DNA of 64,000 nt from Thamnaconus septentrionalis (lineage: Eukaryota; Chordata; Actinopteri; Tetraodontiformes; Monacanthidae). Below, in pieces: positions 36,773 through 47,915 of the stretch. Position 1 is the first letter of the stretch, and every line of letters begins with the position of its first letter. Location of the stretch: positions 7,218,773 through 7,282,772 of the forward strand of contig CM020510.1 of the NCBI GenBank assembly GCA_009823395.1. The letters run 5' to 3'. The translations under genes were made by a program, and so were the position numbers. Below the pieces are notes generated by a model. The model saw nothing but the letters and a program-made list of their open reading frames with translations, ran no database searches and had not been told where the DNA came from.

Positions 36773-36842
36773 ACACACACACACACGCTCTCTCTCACAC
36801 TCACTCACTCACTCACTCACTCTCACACACACATACACACAC
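36773..36842 (+). repeat. CA / CACT compound microsatellite
   Basis: CA units, then CT, then ACTC units, then CA units, in abhd15 intron 2. Confidence 0.9.
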
Positions 36843-37389
36843 TGCTCAGTAAATTGACAATATGATTGTTTAAAGGGCAACAGGACGTACCTCCATTTGT
36901 CGAGCCTCTGTGTTGGACAACAACTTCACAAACTGCTGCACTTTGTCATTATATTTCTAGCTGACAAGTCCCACTGTGGTAGACCATCATCAGTACTGTT
37001 ACCTGTTCTTTCAGCATTTGTGTTCACCTCACAGAAATCCTCATTCACGCCAAATAGGTTTGTCATCCCAAGTGCTTAATGAGAATTGCAAAGAAAATCG
37101 CGTTTAATGTGATTAAAATTTAGCCACCTTCAAAATCCCTCCAATTTCCTCATCTGCGGTCAGCCAAAGGGCAACAAAAACAGATGCAAGAGCTCGGCAA
37201 GCGTTTACAGGAAAAGACAGAGACAACTAAGATACAATCAAATCGCCATGGCAACAGATGGCCTGCTCAGTAACAAGTAATGGATTTTAAGAGACGTCGT
37301 GACCCAGGTGAAGCCTTTTGAATCAGGCCACAGATGGAGGCTGATGTGACTCTTCAAAAATTGATTTACCACTTTAATTCTCACTGTCT

Positions 37390-37502
<113 letters not shown>

Positions 37503-37521
37503 TCTTCTTTGTTTGTGTCAG

Positions 37522-38191
37522 GTACAAGACAGTGCTGGGGGAGACCATACAAACGGACGCCCTGTTTTCTAGCTCTTCGTTACGTGGCCTGGAGGAGTCG
37601 CTGTTCTGTCACCCGACACTCAGGAGCACTGCACTGACGGCGCCGGCGACCACTGACAGCCACTCGCCGTGTGCTTGGGACGCCTACTGGGAGCACAACG
37701 AACCGCTGAGGGACGTGGACGAGGTGGCCATTCCTGTTCTGAGTGTGTGCGCCAAGGACGACCCAGTCCGGGGTGATACCCAATCCTCGATACCTCTGGA
37801 GCTCTTTGAAACAAACCCACATTTTTTCCTCCTGTTGACTGACCGCGGCGGCCACTGCGGTTTCTCCACCCAGTCTGCAGGCAGAGCCAGCAGGCCACAC
37901 GGCGCACTGGGCCCCGCGGCTGCGCCCAACAGTTTGCCGGGAAACGGCAGTGGTGGCGATACCAACTGGAGCCACAAAGCCGTGCTGGAATTCTTTAGGG
38001 CGACCACAGATTTCTTTGCTGCAGAGGAAAGGACCAAGCAGCTGGCTGCGAGAAGGCGGGGAATGGGAGCTGCGGCGGGTGGCGGCAGAGTGTTCCGCCA
38101 CCGGAGCGTCAGCACATGTAAACAGCGGGTGCCGGCCTGTTCCCATAATATCCATGCCATTTACAGTTGGCAGAGGTCGTATACACGTTGA
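37522..38191 (+). CDS. abhd15: Alpha/beta-hydrolase domain protein 15, exon 3 (rest of triad and C-terminus)
   Basis: Encodes the end of Arg287 to residue 509 and the stop codon. Family marks are EESLFCH, WDAYWEHNEPLRDVDE, the Asp motif VCAKDDP (Asp366 or Asp367), the His motif RGGHCGF (His398), and the C-terminus IYSWQRSYTR, nearly the same as the recalled human FNWKRSYTR end. With Ser228 the whole hydrolase triad is present. The predicted protein has 509 residues against about 468 in human. Part of the excess is a Gly/Ala/Pro-rich insertion at about 404-434, just after the catalytic His. The acceptor (TTTGTGTCAG) sits only 21 bases after a long GT repeat. The reading frame is intact, which argues for a working gene. 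Confidence 0.94.
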
Positions 38192-38904
38192 GGGACTTTA
38201 TGGAACTTTACCAGTGTTCTCTAGAAGATAGAGTTGGTTCTCTGCACATCACTGTCAACAGTCTCAGCAAACACTCCCAAGAATAACATGTTGTGTCTGA
38301 AGTTATGTGTGATAATGAGGATGCGAACTGGGAGGTAGTCTCACCTTACTGGGTTTGCTCTTGAAACAATGCTGTTGTTTTCCTACCTTAAATTTCAAAA
38401 CTTTGGTTATGATTTATTGTCTGGCTAATGACATCAAACAATTGCCCCAGAGTCCCTGCCTGACCTGGTATACGACTAAATGACTTGGGTTGTGCACTCA
38501 CAGGAACATTCTTGTCTGGTCCCATGGTCTGTTTCTGTCTACTATTCTCTTTCTGGTTGCCTCCAATGTCTGTGTGGTTCCCATGTCAGCACGCACATAG
38601 ACAAGTCAGCTATCGAGCACCAAAAGTATTGATGTTAGTGTGCGAAGTGTTGTTGGAAAGCAAGGCTTTCTCTTTCTAGTGGATGCCAGGCAGGCAGCCC
38701 AGGGATAGGAAGGTTATGGAGAGCTTGTGGTTCAGGTTTAAATGTACGTCCAACGTAAACCTTTGGTGGAATTGCAGACATTTAACCAAATCAACTCAAA
38801 TTGCAATGTAGGTACAGAGGAAGTTTATTCACAAGAATTTGGAATTTGCACAGCAACCATACCTTTTTGTATGTATTCTTACGCATTTAAAACACAAAGA
38901 TGGA

Positions 38905-38910
38905 AATAAA
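38905..38910 (+). terminator. abhd15: Polyadenylation signal AATAAA, likely for abhd15
   Basis: Canonical AATAAA about 0.7 kb after the stop codon, on the same strand. It would give a short 3' UTR. Confidence 0.5.
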
Positions 38911-39271
38911 GGGTGACAATTAAAAAGATGTGTTACTTAAATATTGATGATTAAACTGTTCTGCAAACTGCTCTAAAGGACTTATATTTTCCTACAAATT
39001 AAAATCCTCACTGCCAGTTGTAAAAACCCTGTTGCACTCTGATACACAACCAGTTGAACGTCTGCCTTGCATTTGACACAGTTTGCTGGTAGTACCAACT
39101 GTGCAGAACTTTTGGGTTTAAAATGATACCTGTTACCGTACCTTTCTGTTTTTTTTATTATTATTATTTGAAAATCGCTCAAAGAAAAAAAACTGTTACA
39201 GTCTTTTGTTTGAGGTGTGAGAAAACATTTGAGAGAAATTGTAACCTGTCTTTGTTGCACTCTTTGTACCC

Positions 39272-39277
39272 ATTAAA
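39272..39277 (+). terminator. abhd15: Alternative polyadenylation signal ATTAAA, likely for abhd15
   Basis: Common variant hexamer ATTAAA, followed within about 15 bases by a GT-rich stretch (CATGTTGCTCC), a typical downstream arrangement. It would give a 3' UTR of about 1.1 kb. Confidence 0.4.
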
Positions 39278-39290
39278 AAGCATGTTGCTC

Positions 39291-41881
39291 CCTGAGTTCT
39301 AGTTACAGCCCTGTTGAGTCGATGTTCACAGACTCATGAGCACAGACCCCCACAGCCATTTCAGGCTGCAGCGCGCGTGTGTGTCCGTGTGTGCACCATT
39401 CACTGCAGCATTTCCGCCCACTCGGTCTTATCCATTCAGACAGCTGGAAAACAACAGCCGACCAACAGATACTCATGAGCCAAAAAGTGTCCCTGCAGAC
39501 ACGAGACATTGAAACTCATCGTGGATGCCGTGCAAATCTCGCATGCGGCACTCAGACAATTTCTCTAAATCAGGCATAGGCATGCAAAAGACTGACATTT
39601 GTGGAAAAGAATTGGATTATTTGATGTTGTGAAAATGTTCAGCTAAGGGTGTCATGAATTTCACGCAAAAAGGCCGTAATTTGATAAAGATCATGTAACG
39701 GTTTGTAGTTGCTTTGGCCATCGTTGCAATATAAAATTTTAAATTCTGGCATATGAAAGCGTTTCGGTTTTCTAATGTCAAGAATCAGTGATGTTCACAT
39801 AAAGAAACAGCATGCAGAAAATCCTGAATTTGAACTTGCTGGAATTGTTACCAAGGTATCATCGTCCTGTTTGATTATTGTTATGTGTAAGAGAGGCTAC
39901 AAAATCAAATCAATTTTGAGTTGTACTCTCAAAAAGATAGATTGTAATAGCCACAATTGTTAAGTGGACTTCTGTGTAATGATTGTGACGACTTGACAGC
40001 AGAAAGTCTGGTGATCTGAACATTCTGATAATTCTTTACGGTTAAATTCCCAGATTTAAAACCTTTCAGAAACAAACAACTTGAATTGAAAACAGGCATT
40101 GGAAACTTTTCGAGACATCCTCATCTCAAAATCTGCACATTTTTATGTCTCACAGCGCACAGGCCAATTAATGTTGGCTTCCGTTAGCCTCAAGGGAATT
40201 AAGGCCTAGTTGACCTTTTATTTTGTGAGTGTTTAATTTGGAGTCAATCGTCTAATTTAGTTATCAGGCGCTGATTTCATTAAAGTGAAGGGTGTTTCAT
40301 CAGTGCTGGACATCCCTGTCACATTCTGGACACATTAGCAAAAGGGCGGGTCTGCCAACAACAATTCAACATGTCAGAGACAATTTCACATAAGTACACG
40401 TTAGAATCGTTCATTAGTGTTGGGGGGTGGGTAGAATTAAAAAGCTGCTCAAAACAGAGCCAGGCTGGCTGTTCCCGTTTGCATGTTAGCTTAACCCAAT
40501 TGCACGCTATGTAGCATCCACTTTGCAATATTGGCAGGCGTACCCTCGTTTCTGCTGTAGATAAACTACTTTTATCTGCGCTGCAGGGAGGAGGGTGGAT
40601 GTCTCCAGAAGATGTGTATACAGTCCACAGCCAAACACCTGGAGGCAGAAAGTCTGGCTGCTTTCTGTCGGATTTGTCCCAACAGCAACATGAAATCGGT
40701 TCAGGATCAGGATGAGGTCGGTGCTCTAAATGACTCGTGAGAACGGCCGCTTTGTACATGTGAAACGACCTCTCCAAAACAGTTTGTGGACTTATTGTAG
40801 TTGGACGCTGAATGTCTTCTGTGGTCAGGGAGTTTAGTTTTGGCTTTCTTTTCTTTTTTTAAAGGAAAAAAAGGCAGGCATGCCTTAAATTTTCTACAGT
40901 TTCTACAGTTTGAGATGTCGGAGCCAAAGGCAATGACGCTAACGGCGCTTCTGCAGAGCCAAGACAAGTAGTGTAATCAGAGAAAAGCTAGCGTCGAACA
41001 ATGCTCACTGATTATTTAAAGCAGATGTTTAGGTCTGGTTCACCTGATCAGGACTGCACTGAAAAATACACAAAAAAAATCAGAAGGTGTGGCAGTGATG
41101 TAAAGAACTCAATAGACTGAAAGTATTTATTGTGTGTTCCTTGGGTTGTTTTTGGCAGGCTAACAAAACTCTTTATTCTTCTGAAGTTTTCTAGGCCACC
41201 AGGTGGCTTAGCGCACCAGGTTCTTCCTGGATGCCAGTTGTTTCTATCAATGCAAAATGCATACAGTGTCACACCTCAAGACCCTGAGTGCAGGATGAGT
41301 GGCGGACAGATGGTTGTTCCTTCGGGTCAGTGTGAATGTAGCCTCTGAAGCCTCCGCGGCGCTCTGCCCAGTGTTTAAACACTGGAGATAGTGTGTGGAT
41401 GTCCACGTCAGGGGGCTCATCCTCCCACTTACAGTGAAACTCGGCTCGGATTTTCTGTTTGTAATAACTTGGCTAGTGACGTGAGAATGCCACGGCTTAA
41501 ACAAGAAATAAAATATATATATATATATTAAAATTTTGTGCAAACATGTGTTTTTTGTTTAGACTACATGTGTTATTATAGGTGGGATTTTTACTTTCTG
41601 GCTCCACAACAGGCCGTTTGAGTAACAGAATAACACATTGGGTTTTTGAAAGCAGGGATAAAGGTCCTTCAGCTGATGAAACAAATCTGTCACATCAGAT
41701 TTGATTTAAAGTTACAGAATATCCAGCCCTGTGGTGGCAGCAGATGCCTAGAAAACACATATCTTCAATAAAGATACGTGCACTCTGATTTCAATGTGAA
41801 AAATTCAGGATTTTAAACAGCTGGGATTCATTTTTGAATTCTTACTTGCAAATCCACGCCTTCAAAAATTAATCTGATCTA
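39291..41881. other. Intergenic, after abhd15
   Basis: AT-rich sequence without exons, RNA genes or recognisable elements. Confidence 0.5.
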
Positions 41882-41900
41882 CTGCGCCATCTTGTGGACG
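41882..41900 (-). promoter_or_regulatory. CTCF-like motif, minus strand
   Basis: On the minus strand the 19-mer CGTCCACAAGATGGCGCAG matches the CTCF consensus at 16 of 19 positions, with an intact AAGATGGCGC core. Occupancy is not known. Confidence 0.5.
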
Positions 41901-42311
41901 CTGAGGTACAACTATGGTTCTCTCCGGTTTCAACAGGAACACGTGTACTGTTATAATGGAGATTAAATTGATGTTGATTAGATTAGCAGTCAATCCATAA
42001 TTATTGTGACTTTTTTTCTTTTTACAAATGTATTGTTGTTCATTTGCCTTGTTGGTGAAGAATTGAAGAAGAATGGCAACATGCAAAAGCAACATCAACA
42101 ACATTAAACTTGACATTGAAAACATTACATTAATTAGTTCTGTATAATACATTGAAAACTAAGTAACTATTTTCTCAAGATGTTTGAAATTCAACTAAGG
42201 AACAAAGAAAAAGGAAAAATGAAAAATTTTAAGTTACATTTACCATTTTTTTCTACCTCTCTGATTAAAGGACTCCATCTACCCAGAGACACTCCTCTTG
42301 TCCTGCTGCGT

Positions 42312-42330
42312 CGGCCAGCAGATGGCAGCA
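42312..42330 (+). promoter_or_regulatory. CTCF-like motif, plus strand (full consensus match)
   Basis: CGGCCAGCAGATGGCAGCA fits the degenerate 19-position CTCF consensus at every position. It lies 430 bp from the minus-strand motif, so the two point away from each other. Confidence 0.6.
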
Positions 42331-42884
42331 TCAACGAGCCACCGCTGTGCTTCGCAGGCACATGACTCCTCCAGCAGTCGACTCTCCGCTCTGACTGCTA
42401 CCATGACACAGCTTTCTCTGCTTTTGGCTCGGAAATTGTCTGTATATTTAGCACCTGAGTTTAAAATTAGAGACCAGCCAGGGGAAGCGGATGGAGCTGC
42501 CAGTATATATATTCACATTTCTATATATATATAGGCAGACGTGCCAGGGATTCACCGTGAGAGTTAAACTTCCTGAGCATAAGAAAGTTTTGAAAAGGTT
42601 GTTGGTGTTGAAAGACTCACATCCGCTTCCCCTTTATTCTTCTGGGGAAGGAGCAGAGGGATCGTCTTTCATGGAAATTGTGCACTTAGTCAAAGTGTCA
42701 CAAAGGTTGCCTCAGATCATGTGACCGCGCAAACTGTGACACCGCATGATTTGTGAAAAAGGCCCCAGAGACGACAAAAAGACCCGAGATCGACAAAAGG
42801 AGCGAACCTGTTGTAACAGAGGAGCAAACAAGGCGGCGGGCAGGTGTAGAAGTCGGCAAACACAAAAGTTTGTCCAAGTCTGCT

Positions 42885-42909
42885 CTCTCTCTCTCTCTCT
42901 CTCTCTCTC
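42885..42909 (+). repeat. (CT)n microsatellite
   Basis: About 12 CT units, followed closely by a poly-T tract. Confidence 0.95.
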
Positions 42910-44165
42910 ACTATTTTTTTTTTTTCAGTGCTGCAGGGAAGAGGCCATTATTTTCTCCGCAGACATGTGTTGACCATGTGTTTTAGCAACGTTGAGGCCC
43001 TGACAGTCCCAGCTCCATTACCATGTAGACACGTTGGACTGCGACCCATCTGATAGTGGCACCACTTTTCAGTTTTCATTATTAGAAAAGTTGCAATTTA
43101 TTAAGAATAAAACCCAGCCGAGCTACCCCCAAATCAAAACCTCATGTCCGGCATTACTGCACTTGTTGCGCAACTATAACTTCAGTAAATGTTATCGGAA
43201 AGACTTTTTCGCAAACAGCACCTCGGTGTTCGTGGCTGCTTTCGGTCCCGTTAGAACTTGACATGAACTCACCTGTGAGCTGAATAAGTCGCAGGCCAAT
43301 CAAGGCCGGGCAGACATTTTACAGAATCTAAATATGCCACAATAAAAATCATGCTAAATCTCCTCCGGTGATCTATTTCAAGGTTTTTATTACTCACAGG
43401 TACTTCCATGAGATGAGCGTTTTAAAGGGAAATTTGCACGTTCTATTAAAAGCAAGGGTTTGACTTCCAGCTGAGCCGTGTTATCGGCTATAAAACTGGT
43501 GTTCAGTTCCAGTCAAGGAATGAAAATGACGGTGTTGCATTACAGTAAGTGCGGGCAAACTATCCTACTGTGTGTCGGGCTTCGAACAGAGGTCGGTAAG
43601 TTTTCCAGCATGTGGTGCATTAAATGTTTCAACGTGTTGTTCAGCTACTGTGTAAACAGAAAGGAGAAAAGTGAGAGAAACTCAAACCCAACAGTTACTG
43701 TACCAGCACATTCATTCTCATTTGCAGCGAGGTGTCATGTCTAAGCTCACTGCTTGAACAAGAATTTTTTTTCCACCTTTGTGCAAACAAACTGAGGCCT
43801 TTAAAGGTCTGTGTGTCCTCCCAGCCTCATTTACAAAAATAGTAAGCATGTCAAAAATGCTAAACATCTACTTTAAGCACTTGCTATGGCCGGGGAAAGA
43901 GAAGCCAACGCGCTGGCCAGAAAAACTGTTTACAACAAGTCTGGATCCTGCTCTACAATTTTCCTGTCCTTTGCGCCGCAAGTGACGTACGAGCACTTCG
44001 AAATCAGGCTGCAAAGAATTCGTGGCTCGCCCTGCAGCAAATTCCTCAACTGTCACATTACATGAGCTGCACAGGGTGTGGCCGCCCTCCACTCCGGAGC
44101 GTTTTAGCTTGTCCACCAACGAATGCGCGCCTGTCTCTTCCTGGTGCTGCTCTAAAAGTGAAATA

Positions 44166-44195
44166 CGCGCACGCGCACGCGCACGCGCACGCGCA
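44166..44195 (+). repeat. (GCGCAC)n repeat
   Basis: About five GCGCAC units of alternating purine and pyrimidine; potential Z-DNA. Confidence 0.92.
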
Positions 44196-45564
44196 GACAC
44201 TCAAAAGGAAAATATGAGGTTTTGCAATCAAGAGATAAAACACTGCTGTGTGCACGGCTGTGTGCACGATGCATGTACATTTATGTTCCCAGCTAGCTAG
44301 CTGGCTCGCTAGCTTGCTAGGTAGGGCGGTGACCACCTCAACTTGGGGCTAAATCAGAGTCAGGCCGAGCCTGGAGCAGCTAATGCAGAGTGACAGTCGG
44401 CCTTGTCTGGCTGGCCGCCTCTGTGCACAGTCCAAACATCCCCATCCAGCCGAATCAAAGCCTCTCTCAAGGCGAGCGCACGGGACAGTTCACCTGCGAG
44501 CTGAGTCAAGCCCGCTTTAGTCGCTCCCACCCTCAGAGGGAGATAAGAATGTTGTTGGCTTTTGTGGGCCACGTCTCTTCTCTCTGCATCAGGTGCGAAT
44601 CACCTTCGTCTTGTGAAAGCGAGGCGGTGTCGCCGTTTAACGGTCCCATTTCACACTATCGGGACTTTTACTGTTGAGCGTAAAGTCCAGCGGTGCCGCC
44701 TTTTGTGAAGTTTATGATCAGTAAAAGCGCTCGGTCTTCAGAAAACCGCATATTTTACAGACTTTGCACGCGCAAATGCTTGGCTGAAGCTCTGCTGCAG
44801 CCAGGAGGAGGCATCACACTGGCCGCCCTGTTTCTGGAGCCTCTGGGGGCCGCTGGTAAAAAGGTAGCCTCTCACAGATCAGCTGAATCTCTTGAACAAA
44901 CCACTGCACATTCCACTACATGGAAAATTTGAGAGACACAAGGCAAATCAGCCATCCATCCAAATATCAGTTGTTGTTTTTTTAAAGGGGTCCTATTATG
45001 AAAAACAGTCTTTTTACAGCTTTGACCAAGCAAAACTTGTTTATTGTTGGAAGTAGATCACCAAAAGTAAGTCAGCAATAAAAATAGCCATAATAGAGCC
45101 CTTTAAATAGTTTTCTCGGGGTATAACATATAGATCAAGGTGCCAAAACTCCCACTCGCTCAGTTTGAAGGGGCTCCTTTGTGTGTCGCTGCTGTCTTGT
45201 GTCAATGGCCGTCAGAGAATTGAAGGGTGTTCAGCTTTGTTGCTGTGGTTAAGTTCTAGGAGAAACAGACTTTCCTGGTTGGCCAACTGAGGCTTATCTG
45301 CGAGGTATCATCTCTCTCAAGTGACTTGATATGAAGCTGAATTCATCACACCCGGTTTTATTTAAAGAATAATGCTAGAAATATTTAGCCCTCTCAAAAA
45401 AGCCCTTCCATGTTCTTAGCTCCATGCTAAAACTGATACTTTTCTTGCAAAAAGAAGCCAGTCTCAGAAGACAGAGTCAACACCTACAGGGCTTGGAATG
45501 GTGTCATTTACCTGGGAGAGGTATCAGTGCCCTTTGTGACATCGCAAAAAGGGTTGGTTTTTAG

Positions 45565-45960
45565 TCTGTTTTGGCTTTTGTGTCCTTACTTCCTGTGTTA
45601 GTGTTTTGATGGTCGTGTCTGTTTGATCCTGTTTGTTTTTGTTCAGCTTGTCTCTGCAAAGTTTGTTTATTCTATTCATGTCTGTATTAAAGGTTACGTA
45701 ACTTTGGTCTTGTTAGTTTAAGCATCTCGTTGTGCACTTCCTGGTTTCACAGGTTAAAGTCTGTCAAGTTTCACCTTCATGTTCATGTTTCGTCTCCACT
45801 TCCTGTTATATTCTGCACTGACCCTCTCCCTCTTGGTTCAGATCCCGACCACCTCCCTTTTGTAATGAGTGTCAGCTGCATCTCGTTGTCTGCTCTGCCC
45901 CTGATTGATCGCACCTGTGTTCCCCTCCCTTCATGCACACACGCAAACAGTCCTTGTCTT
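45565..45960. mobile_element. Unclassified interspersed fish repeat
   Basis: A pyrimidine-rich, TG-rich stretch with recurrent phrases such as CTTCCTGTGTTAGTG, CACTTCCTGGTTTCAC and CACCTGTGTTCCCCTCC. These resemble a common teleost interspersed repeat. A weaker relative appears at about 20150-20400. No coding or terminal signals were found, so the limits are approximate. Confidence 0.4.
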
Positions 45961-45992
45961 TGAGTTTCTGGTGTCAGATCATCGTCTTAAAT

Positions 45993-46373
45993 CGGACCTG
46001 GGCAAAGTACGGCCCGCGGGCCACATCCGGCCCGCTGCCTGTCTCTGTCCGGCCCGCATGAGGCCGATCCCCCCCCCCCCCCACCCGTCAACGAAACTTT
46101 GCCAGCACGTTAACGTAGCGCGATGGCTATCGGTCAACGAAAGTATGCCGGGAAGTCGGCGCGATTTCCAACCAGCACCCCCTTGTCAACGAGACTTTGC
46201 CGGCACATTAGCGTAGCGTGATAGCGCACTTCCCCCCCAGGCCTCCCGCCTCAACGAAAGTATGCCAGGGCTGTTAGCGCAATGTCATGCCCCCTCGACA
46301 AAACTTCCGTGGCCCACCGACACGATTCAGCTCTGTCATGTGGCCCGTTGCAAAAAATAATTGCCCACCCCTG
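45993..46373. mobile_element. hAT-like MITE with 8-bp target duplication
   Basis: The 381-bp element is flanked by perfect 8-bp repeats TCTTAAAT (45985-45992 and 46374-46381), the hallmark length for hAT transposons. The ends are imperfect inverted repeats (CGGACCTGGGCAA versus CAGGGGTGGGCAA, 9 of 13 matching). Inside are four diverged copies of a unit starting GTCAACGAAA.TATGCC (about 46087-46280). There is no transposase, so it depended on one supplied elsewhere. Confidence 0.88.
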
Positions 46374-46429
46374 TCTTAAATGGTCAATGTAAGTCCCTCA
46401 TGTTTCTCCATGCCACCAAAGTTGTGACC

Positions 46430-46533
46430 TGCCTTCTCCCTAAGACAGCTGGGATTGGCTCCAACAGACCACTGCAACCCTGAGTGCAGAAAGAATCAGG
46501 TAATGGATGGATGGAGGGATGGATGGATGGATG
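46430..46533 (+). mobile_element. Truncated 3' end of the same SINE/LINE-tail family
   Basis: The segment has GACAGCTGGGATTGGCTCCA and ends in a run of GGATGGATGG repeats, the typical 3' end of the teleost repeat also seen at 832-1187. Only the tail of about 100 bp is present, as expected for a 5'-truncated insertion. Confidence 0.75.
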
Positions 46534-47649
46534 TTTGTCTGTGTGTTATTATGAGCCATTTTTTTCCCCTTCCAAGTCAAGATTTTTTTTTTCTTTCTTC
46601 AGACGAGAGACACACGGTTAGAATACATTGCTGAAGGTAAATTTGCAGAATACGGGACCTTTAATTAGGACTTGTATTATTCTCCATCTGCTTCCATCCG
46701 TCTGTTATCTTTCCTCATGCTTCATATTCCCCCACCCTTCTTCCTTCTGCAACAAATGGAGCCTTGTGTAAGGCAGCGTGCCGTCTGACAAAAGCAGCAT
46801 CAGATTCGGAGCCGTGCTACTGCAGGATAACTACCGGCCGCCACAGGGCTCATCTTTCTTCTCATCTCTAGCACATTGGTGCTGCGCGACCCTAATACAC
46901 CTTAATATCCTCGTCCTCAGACCCTTTTTCTCTCCCGCTCTCCTTTGGTTGCTCCTTTTTTTTCATTTTCCGTCTTTATCATCTTCTCAGGAAAAACAGG
47001 GCGCTGCAGCGAGGGCAGGGCCTCTGTCCTCAGCATGCCTGTTTGTTCTTGTCCTGCTATGTTCTCCAGTCCAGGCTTACATAAGCCGGCAGCTCATGAG
47101 CCGCTTCTTCCACATACGAGCACACGCAAACATTAGTACGTGCTGGCACGCCACTGCAGCCCAGACGCGGGTGAAAGTGTGGTCTGGTCTCTGGCTATTC
47201 TGTCGGGGTTGTTTTTTGGACACTATTGCGTGCTTGATAGCGAGGCGCCGCCGTTTCCTTGCCCCTGGTGCCTGTCTGGGCTATAGGCGGCTCTGACAAG
47301 GGCACCAGCTGGGTACCGAAGAGGAGGGACAGAGGGAGAAAAGGGAGCTGGGAGAGGAAGCCAGAGGGGGGGGACGTTGGAAACAACAAGGCAGGGTGGA
47401 AACAGCGCAGCAAGGAGCGAGATGCAGAAAAAGGAGGGATGAAGACGAAGGAGTGAGAGAAGGGAAGAGTGTAAATAAAACGGAGAGGGCGGTTATGAGC
47501 GGCGCCCAAGTGGGTGTGCATGCACGGGGCGGAGGAATCCTGGAAAATACCAACCTTCTGTCTCACTTCCTGCACCGATCGGCCCGATCACGGTTTGTTT
47601 TCTCCGCTGCTGCTCAATCTTCCACACTTCATTCTTCCTCATCCTGCTC

Positions 47650-47915
47650 GCCAGAGATGAGAGAAGTACACCCTTCACGTCTTTTACTGGTGGAAAAAAA
47701 GCATATGCTAAAACAGGCGATTTGGGAATTTGCTCCTTGTGATGTCACAAAGGGAACTGGTAACCCCTCTCAGTTTGTTGACAGCACCTCTTGCCACGGG
47801 CCGGTTCTGTCCTCTGAAGCCGCCTTTGTCTCGTCCCAAGCATGTGGAAGGTCCAACAAAGCATCAGTTTCAGCAGGAAGCTAAAACTGTGCTGTAAACA
47901 GAGGGCTAAATAGAA
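47650..47915 (+). mobile_element. Decayed TTAAAGG-type MITE, internal module
   Basis: Contains CTTGTGATGTCACAAAGGGA, then AAGCATGTGGAAGGTCCAAC, then GCTGTAAACAGAGGGCTAAA, in the same order and orientation as the full copy near 60 kb. Termini are not clear. Confidence 0.55.

Larger units (their letters stand above)
38192..39290 (+). other. abhd15: abhd15 3' UTR (inferred)
   Basis: AT-rich sequence follows the abhd15 stop codon with no new coding signal. Two polyadenylation signals are visible: AATAAA at 38905-38910 and ATTAAA at 39272-39277. The extent is inferred from these signals and could end at either one. Confidence 0.5.
42331..44981. other. Intergenic
   Basis: No gene recognised. Holds CT and GCGCAC repeats and a GCTAG-type run near 44291-44320. 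Confidence 0.5.
44982..46664 (-). mobile_element. TTAAAGG-ended MITE split by nested insertions
   Basis: The left end begins TTAAAGGGGTCCTATTATGA and the right end closes with CAGAATACGGGACCTTTAA. Between them lies the internal module in minus orientation (about 45390-45560: GCTAAAACTGATAC, ACCTGGGAGAGGTATCAGTG, TTTGTGACATCGC). The element is interrupted at about 45565-46600 by another fish repeat, the hAT-like MITE and the SINE tail. An extra terminus-like sequence (ATAGAGCCCTTTAA) at 45093-45106 may mark a shorter internal copy. Confidence 0.55.

Noticed and set aside
36773..36842. Short direct repeats as a CRISPR-like array
   Set aside because: This is a simple-sequence microsatellite without spacers, in a vertebrate intron.
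37580..38155. 191-codon open frame on the minus strand over abhd15 exon 3
   Set aside because: Antisense shadow of a conserved coding exon; the peptide has no family resemblance.
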